Part shown: piece after piece, positions 1 through 8,947 of the stretch | How positions within the stretch are numbered: the stretch's first letter is position 1 | How the letters are laid out: every line of letters starts with the position of its first letter | Source of the DNA: Oasisia sp. SBJ-2009 | Lineage: Eukaryota; Annelida; Polychaeta; Sabellida; Siboglinidae | NCBI GenBank assembly: GCA_964017155.1 | Contig: OZ024857.1 | Coordinates: 33,404,542-33,468,541 of the forward strand | Reading direction: 5' to 3' | Length of the DNA: 64,000 bases | Notes under the pieces: model-generated | The model's database searches: none | What the model was told of the DNA's origin: nothing | Seen by the model: only the letters and a program-made list of their open reading frames with translations | Made by a program: the position numbers and the translations under genes

Positions 1-304
1 CGAGTCTGACTGATATGAATAGATTTAGTTACACGCGAACGAGACTGCTGATCTGAATAGATCTAGATACTCGCGGACGAGTCTGACTTATATGAATTGA
101 CGAAGAAACAGGCGGACGAGTCAGACTTATAAGAAAAGAGTTAGAAACATGCGGATGAGACAGATTGATATTAATAGACGTAAATACACGCGGTCGATAC
201 AAACTAATATCAACACACTGAGATACACGCGGACGAAACTGAATTATGAATAGATGTAGAAAATGCGGACGAGACAGACTCATATAAATAGATGTAGATA
301 CATG
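1..304 (+). repeat. Satellite A minisatellite, end of a unit
   Basis: About eight degenerate monomers of a 39-bp minisatellite. The best conserved stretch of the monomer reads GATACACGCGGACGAGAC, followed by a GACTTATATGAATAGAC-like part. It is the last part of a higher-order unit that begins outside the window. It contains no gene; open frames here arise because 39 bp is 13 codons, so stop-free frames persist from monomer to monomer. Confidence 0.9.
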
Positions 305-615
305 CTCCACCCCACTGCAAGTGCTAGACGTGTTAACGAAGTGCTAGTTTCAATTAAGTATTTCTGCCAGTTTTAGTCGGTCTTAATAGTGACTCTTATG
401 ATCATATACGTGTTGATCACCTTACGAATACACGTTCACGTGACATCTTTCATTAGGCCGAGCCGATGTGAAAGATTTTAAGTATTTTAATATTTAGCTG
501 GTTGTTTGGGCCTTTTATCGTCCAACGGGTGACTCTACCAGGTAAGCGAACACTAGTTAAAAGCAATAACATCAGCTTAGCTGTAACCAATTTTACCGGT
601 TCCGCCTGAACAACC

Positions 616-1214
616 GTGGACAACGACTCTTGCCCGGTGGCTAACAGTTCAGGTGAAAACTGTTGCGGATCACCTGTACTGCTGCCAGTAGACGTCATTT
701 GTGACCCGGTGAGTGACAAGTCAAGAAAAGCTCGCCGGAAAGCTGCGAAACATAAGCACGCAGACAACTGGAAATACTGCGTGAAGACCTGCATACTCAA
801 CGGCAAGGACAACCATCAAATGGATCAATGTCATCTGTGCCATGCGTGGGTACACCCGGAGTGTTTCGGTGAAGACGATAAGGACATTATAGGCATTTGG
901 TGCAGCGCGTCATGTCGTATGCTACCGACATTCGTGGAGCGTCTACTCGAGAAGACGTCCCACCTCGAGGCGCTGTTCGTGAAACTCGAACGATCGAACC
1001 AACATCAGGCGCCATTCTCGCCGATATCGAACAAATGATCGATGACGCGGCTAATACGGAAACAATCGACGAAATTGTCATCGACAGAGGAACTCACGAA
1101 ACAACGAGTGAAGTAAGTGTAGCAAACATAAAAGAAAACATCTCACAACTACTGCGGTATGCGAAAACCGTGAAACCAACCATCCCGATGAGCAGCGTAT
1201 TGCCGTCGAAATAG
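616..1214 (+). pseudogene. LINE ORF1 remnant, PHD finger plus partial SGNH esterase (core 1)
   Basis: The first frame (616-1038, 140 codons) has a C4HC3 PHD-type zinc finger: C55-x3-C59, C72-x2-C75, H80-x2-C83, C96-x3-C100, with Trp before the last pair. A Leu/Glu-rich, coiled-coil-like stretch follows (residues ~105-128). Such PHD plus coiled coil plus esterase ORF1 proteins are known from CR1/L2-group LINEs, where ORF1p is thought to bind RNA and chaperone it. A 169-bp internal deletion, seen against copies 8 and 9, shifts the frame at ~1008. The esterase piece then continues in another frame from ~1011 to the TAG at 1212, with a GTHET motif (block III-like) and the SSVLPS strand. The codon aligned with the start is GTG, and an in-frame TGA lies 9 nt upstream, so it could not start normally. 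The frame is broken and has no endonuclease/RT partner. Confidence 0.8.
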
Positions 1215-1468
1215 AAGTTATACAAAAAAGGGCTTTAAAGTGTATTTTTCCTGGATTGGGTTACGCGGAGATACTCAGACGTGTTAACCTGGATACGTTG
1301 AATGTAAGACGGGACAGCACTTGTCAAAAATATTTTGTTAAAATTAAAGTCGGCACACGTAGATAAAATGTTCTGTTGCCTAAAGAAAGACATTCCATGT
1401 ATAATATTACTAGAACGAATAGATTACGTAACTCCTTTATACCGTGGGCTTTATACAAATGTCAGTAA
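1214..1468 (+). pseudogene. LINE ORF2 extreme C-terminus remnant (core 1)
   Basis: Directly after the ORF1 esterase remnant, the next frame reads EVIQKRALKCIFPGLGYAE, then a VNLDTLNVRRD-like block. This is the tail found downstream of the reverse transcriptase domain in many CR1/L2-group LINEs (pattern IQKRALRIIFPGL...L..RR..LC..). An in-frame TAA follows the VGTRR-like end. After it the same frame resumes as NVLLPKERHSMYNITRTNRLRNS, the usual 'YNLR...' tail before LINE stops. No endonuclease or RT catalytic motif lies between ORF1 and this piece, so the middle of the element is missing. Assignment rests on pattern recognition of the family; the nonsense codon is seen directly. Confidence 0.75.
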
Positions 1469-1495
1469 AGAGGCAATTAGGACGGTATTATTTGC

Positions 1496-1500
1496 GGTAT
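1496..1500 (+). other. Target-site duplication GGTAT, left copy
   Basis: GGTAT precedes the CR1 insertion here and follows it at 6312-6316. Empty sites in the other cores read GCGGTATCAAATG, so exactly one GGTAT was present before insertion. Confidence 0.85.
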
Positions 1501-1550
1501 TTAACAAGATTTAACAAGATTGCCACCTAGAGAATCAACTCTAGATGGCA
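1501..1550 (-). promoter_or_regulatory. CR1 3' end: 10-bp tandem tail and stem-loop
   Basis: 1501-1510 and 1511-1520 are identical TTAACAAGAT repeats (ATCTTGTTAA on the element strand). Immediately inside, 1521-1531 and 1540-1550 form an 11-bp inverted repeat (TGCCACCTAGA / TCTAGATGGCA, one mismatch that becomes a G-U type pair in one strand) with an 8-nt loop. In CR1/L2-group LINEs a 3' hairpin next to the terminal repeats is the signal recognised by the reverse transcriptase. That role here is inferred from position and structure. Confidence 0.7.
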
Positions 1551-1597
1551 GGTGGACAAGGAAGCCGTTTGGCTTATCGAGAGTCCAACCTATCTAT

Positions 1598-4500
1598 CTA
1601 AGTATACCCTGCCCGTCTTAGGTATATGTCAATTTTATTTTTAAACATATTAACACTTCTAGCACCTACACAATCAGCTGATAATTTGTTCCATTCGTTT
1701 ACTATTCTTTGGGAAAATGAAAATTTTCTAATATCTAGTCTACACTGCTTCTTTGCTAATGCAACTCCATGTCCTCTAGTCCTTCTCTCTTCCTTGACCG
1801 TGAAAAAAATATTTCTGTCAATATTTTCATACCCATTCAATATTTTAAAAACCTCAATCTGATCTCCTCTCAATCTTCTGGTTTCTAGTGTTGTTAGACC
1901 ACATTCTTTTAGACGCATTTCATAACTAATATTCCTGAGTTTTGGTATCATTTTTGTTGCTCTCCTTTGTACTCTTTCTAGCATATCAATATCCTTCTTG
2001 CGATATGGCCTCCATGCTTGTATACAATATTCTAAATGAGGCCTAACTATTGTTTTATAAAGCGGTATTATTAGTTCTTTTTCTTTGTATACTATATTTC
2101 GCCTAATTAATCCAAGAATTTGGTTTGCCTTCGCTGCTGCAATTCCACACTGTTCTGATACCTTCATGTCAGCACTAATGGTTAAACCTAAGTCCTTTTC
2201 CTTTACAGTAGTATTTAGTACAGTACCACCCATTGTATATTGTGCATTTTCATTCCCATGTCCTGTGTGGAGGCACTTACACTTTCCAAAGTTAAACAGC
2301 ATTTGCCATTTCTCAGACCATTCTATCAACTTATTTAGATCATCTTGTAAATGCTGTCTATCTGCATCACTTTTTATTTTCCTAAACACTTTTGTGTCGT
2401 CCGCAAACTTCAACACCTTGCTTGTTATGTCATCATCCAAATCATTGATATATATTAAGAATAAAATAGGTCCCAATACTGATCCTTGCGGTACTCCACT
2501 CAAAACAGATTTCCAATTTGAAACCTCCCCATCAACTACTACTCTTTGTCTTCTATCAATAAGCCATTTTTCTATCCAGTTAATCATACTATTTCCTATG
2601 CCATGGGCCTTTAGTTTAAGTAGTAATCTTTGGTGTGGCACTTTGTCAAAGGCTTTTTTAAAATCTAAGTAGATTATATCTACTGGTGATCCCTCATCTA
2701 CCCACTTTGTGACATCTTCCAAAAAACATAACATATTTGTTAAGCATGACCTCGCTTTTAAAAACCCATGTTGAGATGTGTTTATCAATTTATTTTTAAC
2801 AAGAAAATCAACCAAGTGATCTTTAATTAGTCTTTCTAATAGTTTACAAATCACCGATGTTAAACTCACTGGTCTATAGTTCTCTGACTTGCTTCTTGAT
2901 CCTTTTTTAAATAATGGTATGATGTTTGCTTCTTTCCATTCTACCGGAACCACTCCTTCCTCTAATGCCAAATTGAACACTGTTGCAAGTGGTATGCTAA
3001 TTTGTTCTACAATTTCCAGTAGTAATTTGGGAGGAATCCCATCCACTCCTGGTGATTTATTATCCTTCATATCTCTTATTTTCATAGCTACCATTTTTGG
3101 GGTTACAGTTAGTTGTCCTAAATAGTCACACTCTCTCCCTTCGAACTTAGTCTCTAGTACTGGTAATGTACTAATATCTTCCCTGGTAAACACCGAACTA
3201 AAGTATTCATTTAGGTTTTCTGCCATTAAGAATCCCTCCGTTATTATGTTTCCATCACTACCTTCTAGTGGCCCGACCTTATCTTGAACTTTCTGTTTAC
3301 TTCGAACATACGCATAAAAACTCTTGCTGTCATGTTTTATGTTGAAAGCTATTTTTTGTTCATAGCTTCTCTTCGAATTTCTAATTTCAGCTGTAGCTTG
3401 ATTAAGTGCTTCTTTATAAATGGCATAGTCTTCGTCCCTTCCAGTATGTCTATATGTCTTCCACATCATTTGCTTGTACTTGATTTTTCTAATGGCTTCC
3501 TTCGATAAGTGTTTCTTCTTTGACCTTTTCCCCTGTTTTTTCAAGGGGACAAATTTGTCAACGACGCAGTCAATTTCCCTCTTTAAGATATTCCAGCATT
3601 CTGTTGCTGTCTTATTCTTCAGTGTGTTATTCCAGTCTATCTTCGCTAAATATTCCCTCATGTCCTTATATCTTCCTTTGTGAAAATTTTTCCTGTACCG
3701 TATTTTTCTGTTCCGTTCTCCTTTTACTTTGATGATAAAATGTATCTGGTTATGATCACTACATCCCAGTGGCTCACATATATTGACATTATCAACAAAT
3801 TCCTTCTGTGAGCTCAAAACTATGTCCAACACGTTCTTGTCCCTGGTTGGTTCTAACACATGTTGAAAAAGGAAACTATCTTGTACTAAATTTAAAAACT
3901 CTTGATCCTCTCTCCCAGGACTCTGTAGAGATGTCCACTTTATATGCCCATGGTTAAAATCCCCCATAATAATACAGTCCCGTTTACTCACTTCTTTTAT
4001 AGCGTTGTGCATTTTTTCATTCTCTTCTATGCTTATGTTTGGACTACGATAAACTAACCCAACAGTTAATGTTGAGTTTCCTGTAACTATGTTACACCAG
4101 ACAGCTTCACATTCTGCTTCTTTTTCTAATTTTATTTCGTAAGCCTGGATGGATTCTTTAATATATAAAATAACTCCGCCTCCCCTTCTTCCTAATCTAT
4201 CTTTCCTAAACATTACATATCCTGTCATTCCTAATTCGGCATCTGATATATCGGGGGTGGCCCAAGATTCAGTTATACCTATTATGTGAGGGTCAATATC
4301 TTCTACCATAATGTTTAGTTCATTTTTTTTGTTTACTATGCTCCTTGCATTTAAACAAACACATTTATAACCAAATTTCGTAGGGCTTTCCAGGCTGTTT
4401 TTTGCTGATTTCTTTTTGCTGTCTTTAGCTATGCCTCTAGTATTTGGCTTCTCTGTGTATCCCCCCTGCGAAACTAGTTGCAACCTGTTCCTCTGTCCAT

Positions 4501-4600
4501 AGATTGAAGCAGGTTCTCGGAGAACACTGCTGCGCCCTTTCCGCTTAGATGGAGGCCATCTCTCACGTACATATCTTCCTTCCCAACAAAGTATCCCCAC
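1598..4600 (-). CDS. CR1-type ORF2: AP endonuclease and reverse transcriptase
   Basis: An intact 1000-residue frame. The N-terminal apurinic-like endonuclease spans ~78-292: N84 in CLNARS, E111 in ITESWA, YRSPN at ~184, MGDFNH (D214, N216) and SDHNQ at ~281-285. Together these are the catalytic and metal-binding set. A basic linker follows. The reverse transcriptase spans ~515-800: NYRPVSL at ~574, YLDFKKAFD (first catalytic Asp 646), SGVPQGSVLGP at 701, and FADD at 732-735 (catalytic Asp pair). The C-terminal region has RPHLEYCIQAWRPY and VQRRATK motifs. Length, domain order and motifs fit CR1-family ORF2. The enzyme nicks target DNA and primes cDNA synthesis from the element RNA. The reading frame overlaps ORF1 by 127 nt in another frame. 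The start at 4600 is the first Met; the first ~75 residues lie in the overlap and may not all be translated if reinitiation occurs further in. Confidence 0.95.
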   Translation of the reverse strand: MGILCWEGRYVRERWPPSKRKGRSSVLREPASIYGQRNRLQLVSQGGYTEKPNTRGIAKDSKKKSAKNSLESPTKFGYKCVCLNARSIVNKKNELNIMVEDIDPHIIGITESWATPDISDAELGMTGYVMFRKDRLGRRGGGVILYIKESIQAYEIKLEKEAECEAVWCNIVTGNSTLTVGLVYRSPNISIEENEKMHNAIKEVSKRDCIIMGDFNHGHIKWTSLQSPGREDQEFLNLVQDSFLFQHVLEPTRDKNVLDIVLSSQKEFVDNVNICEPLGCSDHNQIHFIIKVKGERNRKIRYRKNFHKGRYKDMREYLAKIDWNNTLKNKTATECWNILKREIDCVVDKFVPLKKQGKRSKKKHLSKEAIRKIKYKQMMWKTYRHTGRDEDYAIYKEALNQATAEIRNSKRSYEQKIAFNIKHDSKSFYAYVRSKQKVQDKVGPLEGSDGNIITEGFLMAENLNEYFSSVFTREDISTLPVLETKFEGRECDYLGQLTVTPKMVAMKIRDMKDNKSPGVDGIPPKLLLEIVEQISIPLATVFNLALEEGVVPVEWKEANIIPLFKKGSRSKSENYRPVSLTSVICKLLERLIKDHLVDFLVKNKLINTSQHGFLKARSCLTNMLCFLEDVTKWVDEGSPVDIIYLDFKKAFDKVPHQRLLLKLKAHGIGNSMINWIEKWLIDRRQRVVVDGEVSNWKSVLSGVPQGSVLGPILFLIYINDLDDDITSKVLKFADDTKVFRKIKSDADRQHLQDDLNKLIEWSEKWQMLFNFGKCKCLHTGHGNENAQYTMGGTVLNTTVKEKDLGLTISADMKVSEQCGIAAAKANQILGLIRRNIVYKEKELIIPLYKTIVRPHLEYCIQAWRPYRKKDIDMLERVQRRATKMIPKLRNISYEMRLKECGLTTLETRRLRGDQIEVFKILNGYENIDRNIFFTVKEERRTRGHGVALAKKQCRLDIRKFSFSQRIVNEWNKLSADCVGARSVNMFKNKIDIYLRRAGYT

Positions 4601-5553
4601 AAATCTACAAATCCAACTCCTTCTCCTTCACACATCTGCTCCACCAGAGCATTGATTGCCATCCTCTTACAGTTTCTATAGGTTGCTCCCCTTCCTCCGA
4701 TTACTGGCAAGATTCCTGAGAGAATGATCTGTTCAACTCTTGTCTTCTTCAGTTTCCCTACCAACTGTCTGTATCTTTGCACTATTCTAGTTGTCCCCTC
4801 CCTGTCTGCATTGTTCGTCCCTACATGTACTAATATAGATCCTCCCTGGCCATGCCCCAACACGTTCTCTACCCTATCTGTCACATGCTCAATCCGAGCG
4901 CCCGGAAGACAAACAACAACATCTTCTCCTTTGTTTAACGTCTTGTCCGTCTTTCGCAAAATTGAGTCGCCCATAAAAACCCTTTCTGTTCTCAATGCAC
5001 CCTCGATCACTGCTTCAGAGTAGCTCCTCCGTTTTGCATCTCCCTGGTTGCTGACTTTCCCCCCTGCCGCTTTCTCTGTTGGTCCTTTCTTTCCTGTCTC
5101 TTTTCTTCCGGACATCTTCCTTGTTATTGACTTCCGTTTGGTCATATCTACTCTCAGTTCCTTTCTTCCCTTCGTCTTTCCTCCTGTCGTATCTACTTCT
5201 ATCATCTCCTGTCCCCTTGTCCCCCCCTCCTTCTCTACTGTCACTTTCTCCACTGTCTCCTTCATGCATGGCATGTTTTCTGTTGTTCTTTCTCCATTTG
5301 TTTTCCTTGCTATCATCCTCCCTCCTCTCTCCATCCCCTTCACAAGATCCGTTAGCTTAGCTAGCTCTGCCGTCAGACAGTCCACTTTCCAACACCCTAA
5401 ACATTGGAAAGTAAACCCTTCCTCCGTTGTCTCTGACCAAGACTTTCCGCACCCCGATAAGGCAAAATCCACCAAGCTGTGGCAGTGATCACACAGCAAG
5501 TGCCTCCTTGCCTTCACTTGCCGCTTGGAAGGTGCCATAATACGATTGATCAA
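4474..5553 (-). CDS. CR1-type ORF1: zinc-binding, coiled-coil, SGNH esterase protein
   Basis: A 359-residue intact frame, upstream of and overlapping ORF2. Residues 21-24 (CDHC), C35 and 51-54 (CLGC) make a Cys cluster typical of zinc-binding N-termini. A short helix rich in Leu/Lys (~60-76) may be a coiled coil. Residues ~77-190 are a highly charged Lys/Glu/Arg/Thr linker. The C-terminal ~170 residues are an SGNH/GDSL hydrolase: block I MGDS (S197), block II PGAR at ~217-220, block III GTNN (N247), block V D332-x-x-H335 in RDGLH. All catalytic positions are present. Esterase-type ORF1 is well known in CR1 elements and is thought to aid RNP-membrane or RNA handling. The Met at 5553 was chosen because it opens the longest frame; an internal Met six codons in (MAPSK) is an alternative start. 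Confidence 0.92.
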   Translation of the reverse strand: MINRIMAPSKRQVKARRHLLCDHCHSLVDFALSGCGKSWSETTEEGFTFQCLGCWKVDCLTAELAKLTDLVKGMERGGRMIARKTNGERTTENMPCMKETVEKVTVEKEGGTRGQEMIEVDTTGGKTKGRKELRVDMTKRKSITRKMSGRKETGKKGPTEKAAGGKVSNQGDAKRRSYSEAVIEGALRTERVFMGDSILRKTDKTLNKGEDVVVCLPGARIEHVTDRVENVLGHGQGGSILVHVGTNNADREGTTRIVQRYRQLVGKLKKTRVEQIILSGILPVIGGRGATYRNCKRMAINALVEQMCEGEGVGFVDLWGYFVGKEDMYVRDGLHLSGKGAAVFSENLLQSMDRGTGCN

Positions 5554-6311
5554 ATCAACTTAGTTTATACCAACTTAGTCTTTAGAAAGACTGTTTGTTT
5601 ATTGTGTACAGCAACTGCAGCACACTACGTGTTATAAACAACTTACTACCTATGCTACCATGAACAATAATTTTATTCTGTACTGGTACCGTTCCCTAGC
5701 GGATACTTTGGACACTACCTATATAAACAGACTAGGGCTTCCTGCTAAAACACTTGCTTATTTTTAATAACAATGGCGCCGAATCAAAGAATTATCCTAT
5801 GTATGCAGCTGTTTTGCTTACCACTTTATCTGTTATATATCATATCAATTTATCAGATTTGCTAAATTTTGTTTACAATCTTGTTGAAAGCTAGATTACC
5901 CTATTTCACCCACTATAAATAATAGTCTGCACAAACTAAGGATTCCTACTAAAAAGCTTGTTTATTTTTAATAACAATGATACCTATTCAGAGTGTTACC
6001 TTACACATATAGTTGTTACGCTTATTGCTTTGTCTCTTATATACGATATCAAATAAACAGATTTTGCTCAGTCTTGTTTACAATTTGTCGAAGGCTAGAT
6101 TACCCTATTATCACCCACGTATACTAATTTGTTCAAAAATACTGTTTACTAACTAAATTTAACCAAAACTGCCACTCAATATATGTCTAGTACACCCTTA
6201 TGAATAACCTTAGCACAAAAATAATACTTATCAATCAATACTTCCGCTTGTTTTTCAACTTTTATACACCACCAAATTCAAACATCTGCATCCACCAAGT
6301 TTCCCGCCGAA
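5554..6311 (-). promoter_or_regulatory. CR1 5' leader with two tandem repeats
   Basis: About 758 nt lie between the element's 5' end (6311) and ORF1. They hold two diverged tandem units of roughly 200 bp (about 5728-5935 and 5936-6125). Both contain TTATTTTTAATAACAATG, a following ATATC/ATCAA region, and AGCTAGATTACCCTAT or GGCTAGATTACCCTAT. LINE 5' leaders carry internal promoters and in some families are built of repeated promoter monomers. That function here is inferred. Confidence 0.65.
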
Positions 6312-6428
6312 GGTATCAAATGTATTTCTATTGTATTTGTATGATATTTTGATGAGTTATTTGTAACCTATTGTAATATGCCAATCCAACTCAGTTGAGT
6401 TGCTAGTCATAGTTGTGTGTAATTATTA
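6312..6428 (+). repeat. Satellite A core copy 1, 3' end
   Basis: Resumes with GGTATCAAATG after the CR1 element and runs to the return of the minisatellite at ATTATTACACGCGG. It includes the 14-nt palindrome AACTCAGTTGAGTT conserved in every complete core. Confidence 0.9.
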
Positions 6429-8638
6429 CACGCGGATGAGAATGACTTATACGAATTGTCTGAGACACGCGCGGAGGAGACTGACTTATATGAATAGACT
6501 GAGATATACGCGGAAGAGACATACTTATGTTAATAGAGGTAGATACCCACGGACGATGCAGACTGATATAAATCTATGTAGATACACGCGAACGAGTCTG
6601 ACATGAATAGACTGAAATACGCGCGGACGAGACAGACTTATATGAATAGACGTAGATACACGCGGACGAGACTAATTTATATGAATAGACAGCAATACAC
6701 TCGGACCAGACAGACTCAAATGAATAGACGTAGATACACGCAGACGAGACTGTTATATATGTAGACATAGATACACGAGGACGAGACTGACTTGTATATG
6801 AATAGACTGAGATACGCGCGGACGAGACAGACGTAGATGAAGGACTTAGATACACGCGGCCGGGCTGCCTTCTAAGTATAGACTTAGTTATACGCGGATT
6901 GAGAGTAAGTGATATGAATTGACGTAGATGTTTGCGGACGAGCCAGATTTTTTGAATAGACGTGGATACACGTATAGGAGTCAGATTGGTATGAATAGGC
7001 GTAGATACACGCGGACGAGGTAGAGTTATATGGATAGATGGAGATACAAGCGGACGAGACATTTTAATATGAAAAGACGTAGATACATGCGGACGATACA
7101 GACTAATAAGAATACACGTAGATACACGCGGAAGAGACTGACCTATAAATAGACATACCCGGGTAAATACATGCGGACGACACAGATTTATACGTAGAGA
7201 CGTAGATACATGCGGAAGAGACACACTACTATGAATAGACGTAGATGCACGTGGACGAGACAGACTTATTTTATATATACGAGACACAAGCGGACAAGAC
7301 AGACATATATGAATAGGCGTAGATACACGCGGACAAGACTGACTTATACGAGTGAACATAGATACACGCGGACGAGACAGATTTATATGGAAAGACAAAC
7401 TTAGATACACGCGGACGCGACTGACATGTATGAATAGACTTAAATAAAGGCGGAGTAGACTGACTGAAATGAATAGACTTAAATACATGCGGACGAGACA
7501 GAGTTATATGAATATACATATATACAAGCAGACGAGACTGACGTGTATGAATAGACGTAGATACTCGCGGAAAAGTCAGACTTATATGAATAAACATGGA
7601 TACACGCGCATGATATAAGAAGAGACGTAGATACACGCGGAAGAGACTGACTGATGTTTATAGACTTAGATAAACGCGGACGACACTGACTTATATGAAT
7701 GGACTCAGACACACGGGAAGAGAGTGATTTATATGAACACACGCGCACGAGATTGACTTATGTGAATAGACTTAGATACACGCGGACGAGACTGCTGATA
7801 TCAATAGATTAAGATACACGCGGACGAGACTGACTTAAATGAATTGACAGGTAAACGCGGACGATACAAGACTTGTGTCAATACAAGTAGATACAGGCGT
7901 GTGAGATATATTTATATGAATGGACGTAGATACACGCGGACGAGACAGACCGATATAAATAGACTTAGATACATGCGGAAGAGACTGACTTGTGTGAACA
8001 GACTTAAATACACGCGACTGAGACTGATTTCTAAAAATAGACTTAGATACACGCGGACGAGACTGACTTATATGAATAGACTTAGAAAAACGCAGATAAG
8101 ACATATTTTCATGAATAGACTTAGGTACCCGCGGACGAGACTGACTTATATGAATTACCGTAGATACACGAGGACGAGACAGACTAATATGAATATACGT
8201 AGATACACGAGGACGATACTGACGTATATGAATAGATGTAGATACACGTGGATAAGACGGACATGTATGAATAAACATAGATACACGCGGACGGTACAGA
8301 CTTATACAAAGACACGTAGATACACTCGGACGAGACGAGAGTTATATCAATATACTTGGATACACGCGACTGAGACTGACTGATATGCATAGACTTAGAT
8401 ATACGCGGACGAAACTGACTGATATGAATAGACTTAGATAAACCCGGACGAGACTGACTTTGGTGATTAAACTTAGATAAACCCGGACGAGACTGACTTT
8501 GGTGAATAGACTTAGATACACGCGGACCAGACTGACATATATGAATAGACGTAGATACACGCGGACGAAACAGACTAATATGAAATGATGTAGAAAATGC
8601 GGACGAGACAGACTGATATAAATAGATGTAGATACATG
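6429..8638 (+). repeat. Satellite A 39-bp minisatellite tract, unit 1
   Basis: About 57 diverged monomers in tandem. Individual monomer variants (for example a CATACCCGGGTAAATAC monomer near 7155 and a TATATATACGAGACACAAG monomer near 7275) recur in the same order in every other tract, which defines a higher-order repeat. Long stop-free frames on both strands repeat every 13 residues (YTRTRLTYMNRRR type on plus, SRPRVSTSIHISQ type on minus) and reflect the 39-bp period. I see no gene signal. Confidence 0.92.
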
Positions 8639-8947
8639 CTCCACCCCACTGCAAGTGCTAGACGTGTTAACGAAGTGCTAGTTTCAATTAAGTATTTCTG
8701 CCAGTTTTAGTCGGTCTTAATAGTGACTCTTATGATCATATACGTGTTGATCACCTTACGAATACACGTTCACGTGACATCTTTCATTAGGCCGAGCCGA
8801 TGTGAAAGATTTTAAGTATTTTAATATTTAGCTGGTTGTTTGGGCCTTTTATCGCCCAACGGGTGACTACCAGGTAAGTGAACACTAGTTAAAAGCAATA
8901 ACATCAGCTTAGCTGTAACCAATTTTACCGGTTCCGCCTGAACAACC

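Larger units (their letters stand above)
305..1500 (+). repeat. Satellite A core copy 1, 5' part (LINE remnant)
   Basis: Non-minisatellite core of the satellite A unit. It begins at CTCCACCCCACTGC directly after a monomer that breaks at GATACA, and is interrupted at 1500 by the CR1 insertion; the rest continues at 6312. It carries a ~310-bp leader, the PHD-finger ORF1 remnant, an esterase remnant and the ORF2 C-terminal remnant. The same core recurs nine more times in the window, which shows it belongs to the repeat and is not a single-copy gene. Confidence 0.9.
1501..6311 (-). mobile_element. Full-length CR1-type non-LTR retrotransposon
   Basis: A 4811-bp insertion in the 3' part of satellite A core 1. 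The pre-insertion site is visible in the sister cores. It is bounded by a 5-bp target-site duplication GGTAT. On the minus strand it has a ~758-nt 5' leader, ORF1 (SGNH esterase), ORF2 (endonuclease/RT) overlapping ORF1 by 127 nt, a ~97-nt 3'UTR and a 3' end made of two tandem copies of ATCTTGTTAA with no poly(A). CR1/L2-group elements typically end in such short tandem repeats instead of poly(A). Both ORFs are open over their whole length, so the insertion looks young. It would mobilise by target-primed reverse transcription; whether it is active cannot be told from sequence. Confidence 0.93.

Noticed and set aside
453..812. A 119-codon antisense frame over the PHD region, repeated in every core
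   Set aside because: Opposite strand of the PHD frame; no recognisable domain, and the sense strand explains the sequence.
616..1038. The PHD frame as a host chromatin gene family
   Set aside because: It recurs as part of a tandem repeat, lacks an ATG in most copies, has a stop just upstream, and is joined to esterase and ORF2 tail remnants typical of a LINE.
5048..5488. Plus-strand frames opposite CR1 ORF1 and ORF2
   Set aside because: Shadows of the intact minus-strand ORFs with domain evidence.
6380..6405. AACTCAGTTGAGTT as a transposon terminal inverted repeat
   Set aside because: It is a single local palindrome inside each core with no partner at the other end; it more likely belongs to the LINE 3' region.
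6574..7488. A 304-codon minus-strand frame (and similar ~270-codon frames at 10188-11009, 13727-14545, 17410-18231, 21292-22110) as a gene
   Set aside because: It consists of 13-residue repeats from the 39-bp minisatellite, is open in other frames too, and shows no domain or composition of a real protein.
6429..8638. CRISPR array because of ~39-bp regular repetition
   Set aside because: Monomers are contiguous with no unique spacers, are diverged, no cas gene is present, and the context is a eukaryotic satellite with LINEs.
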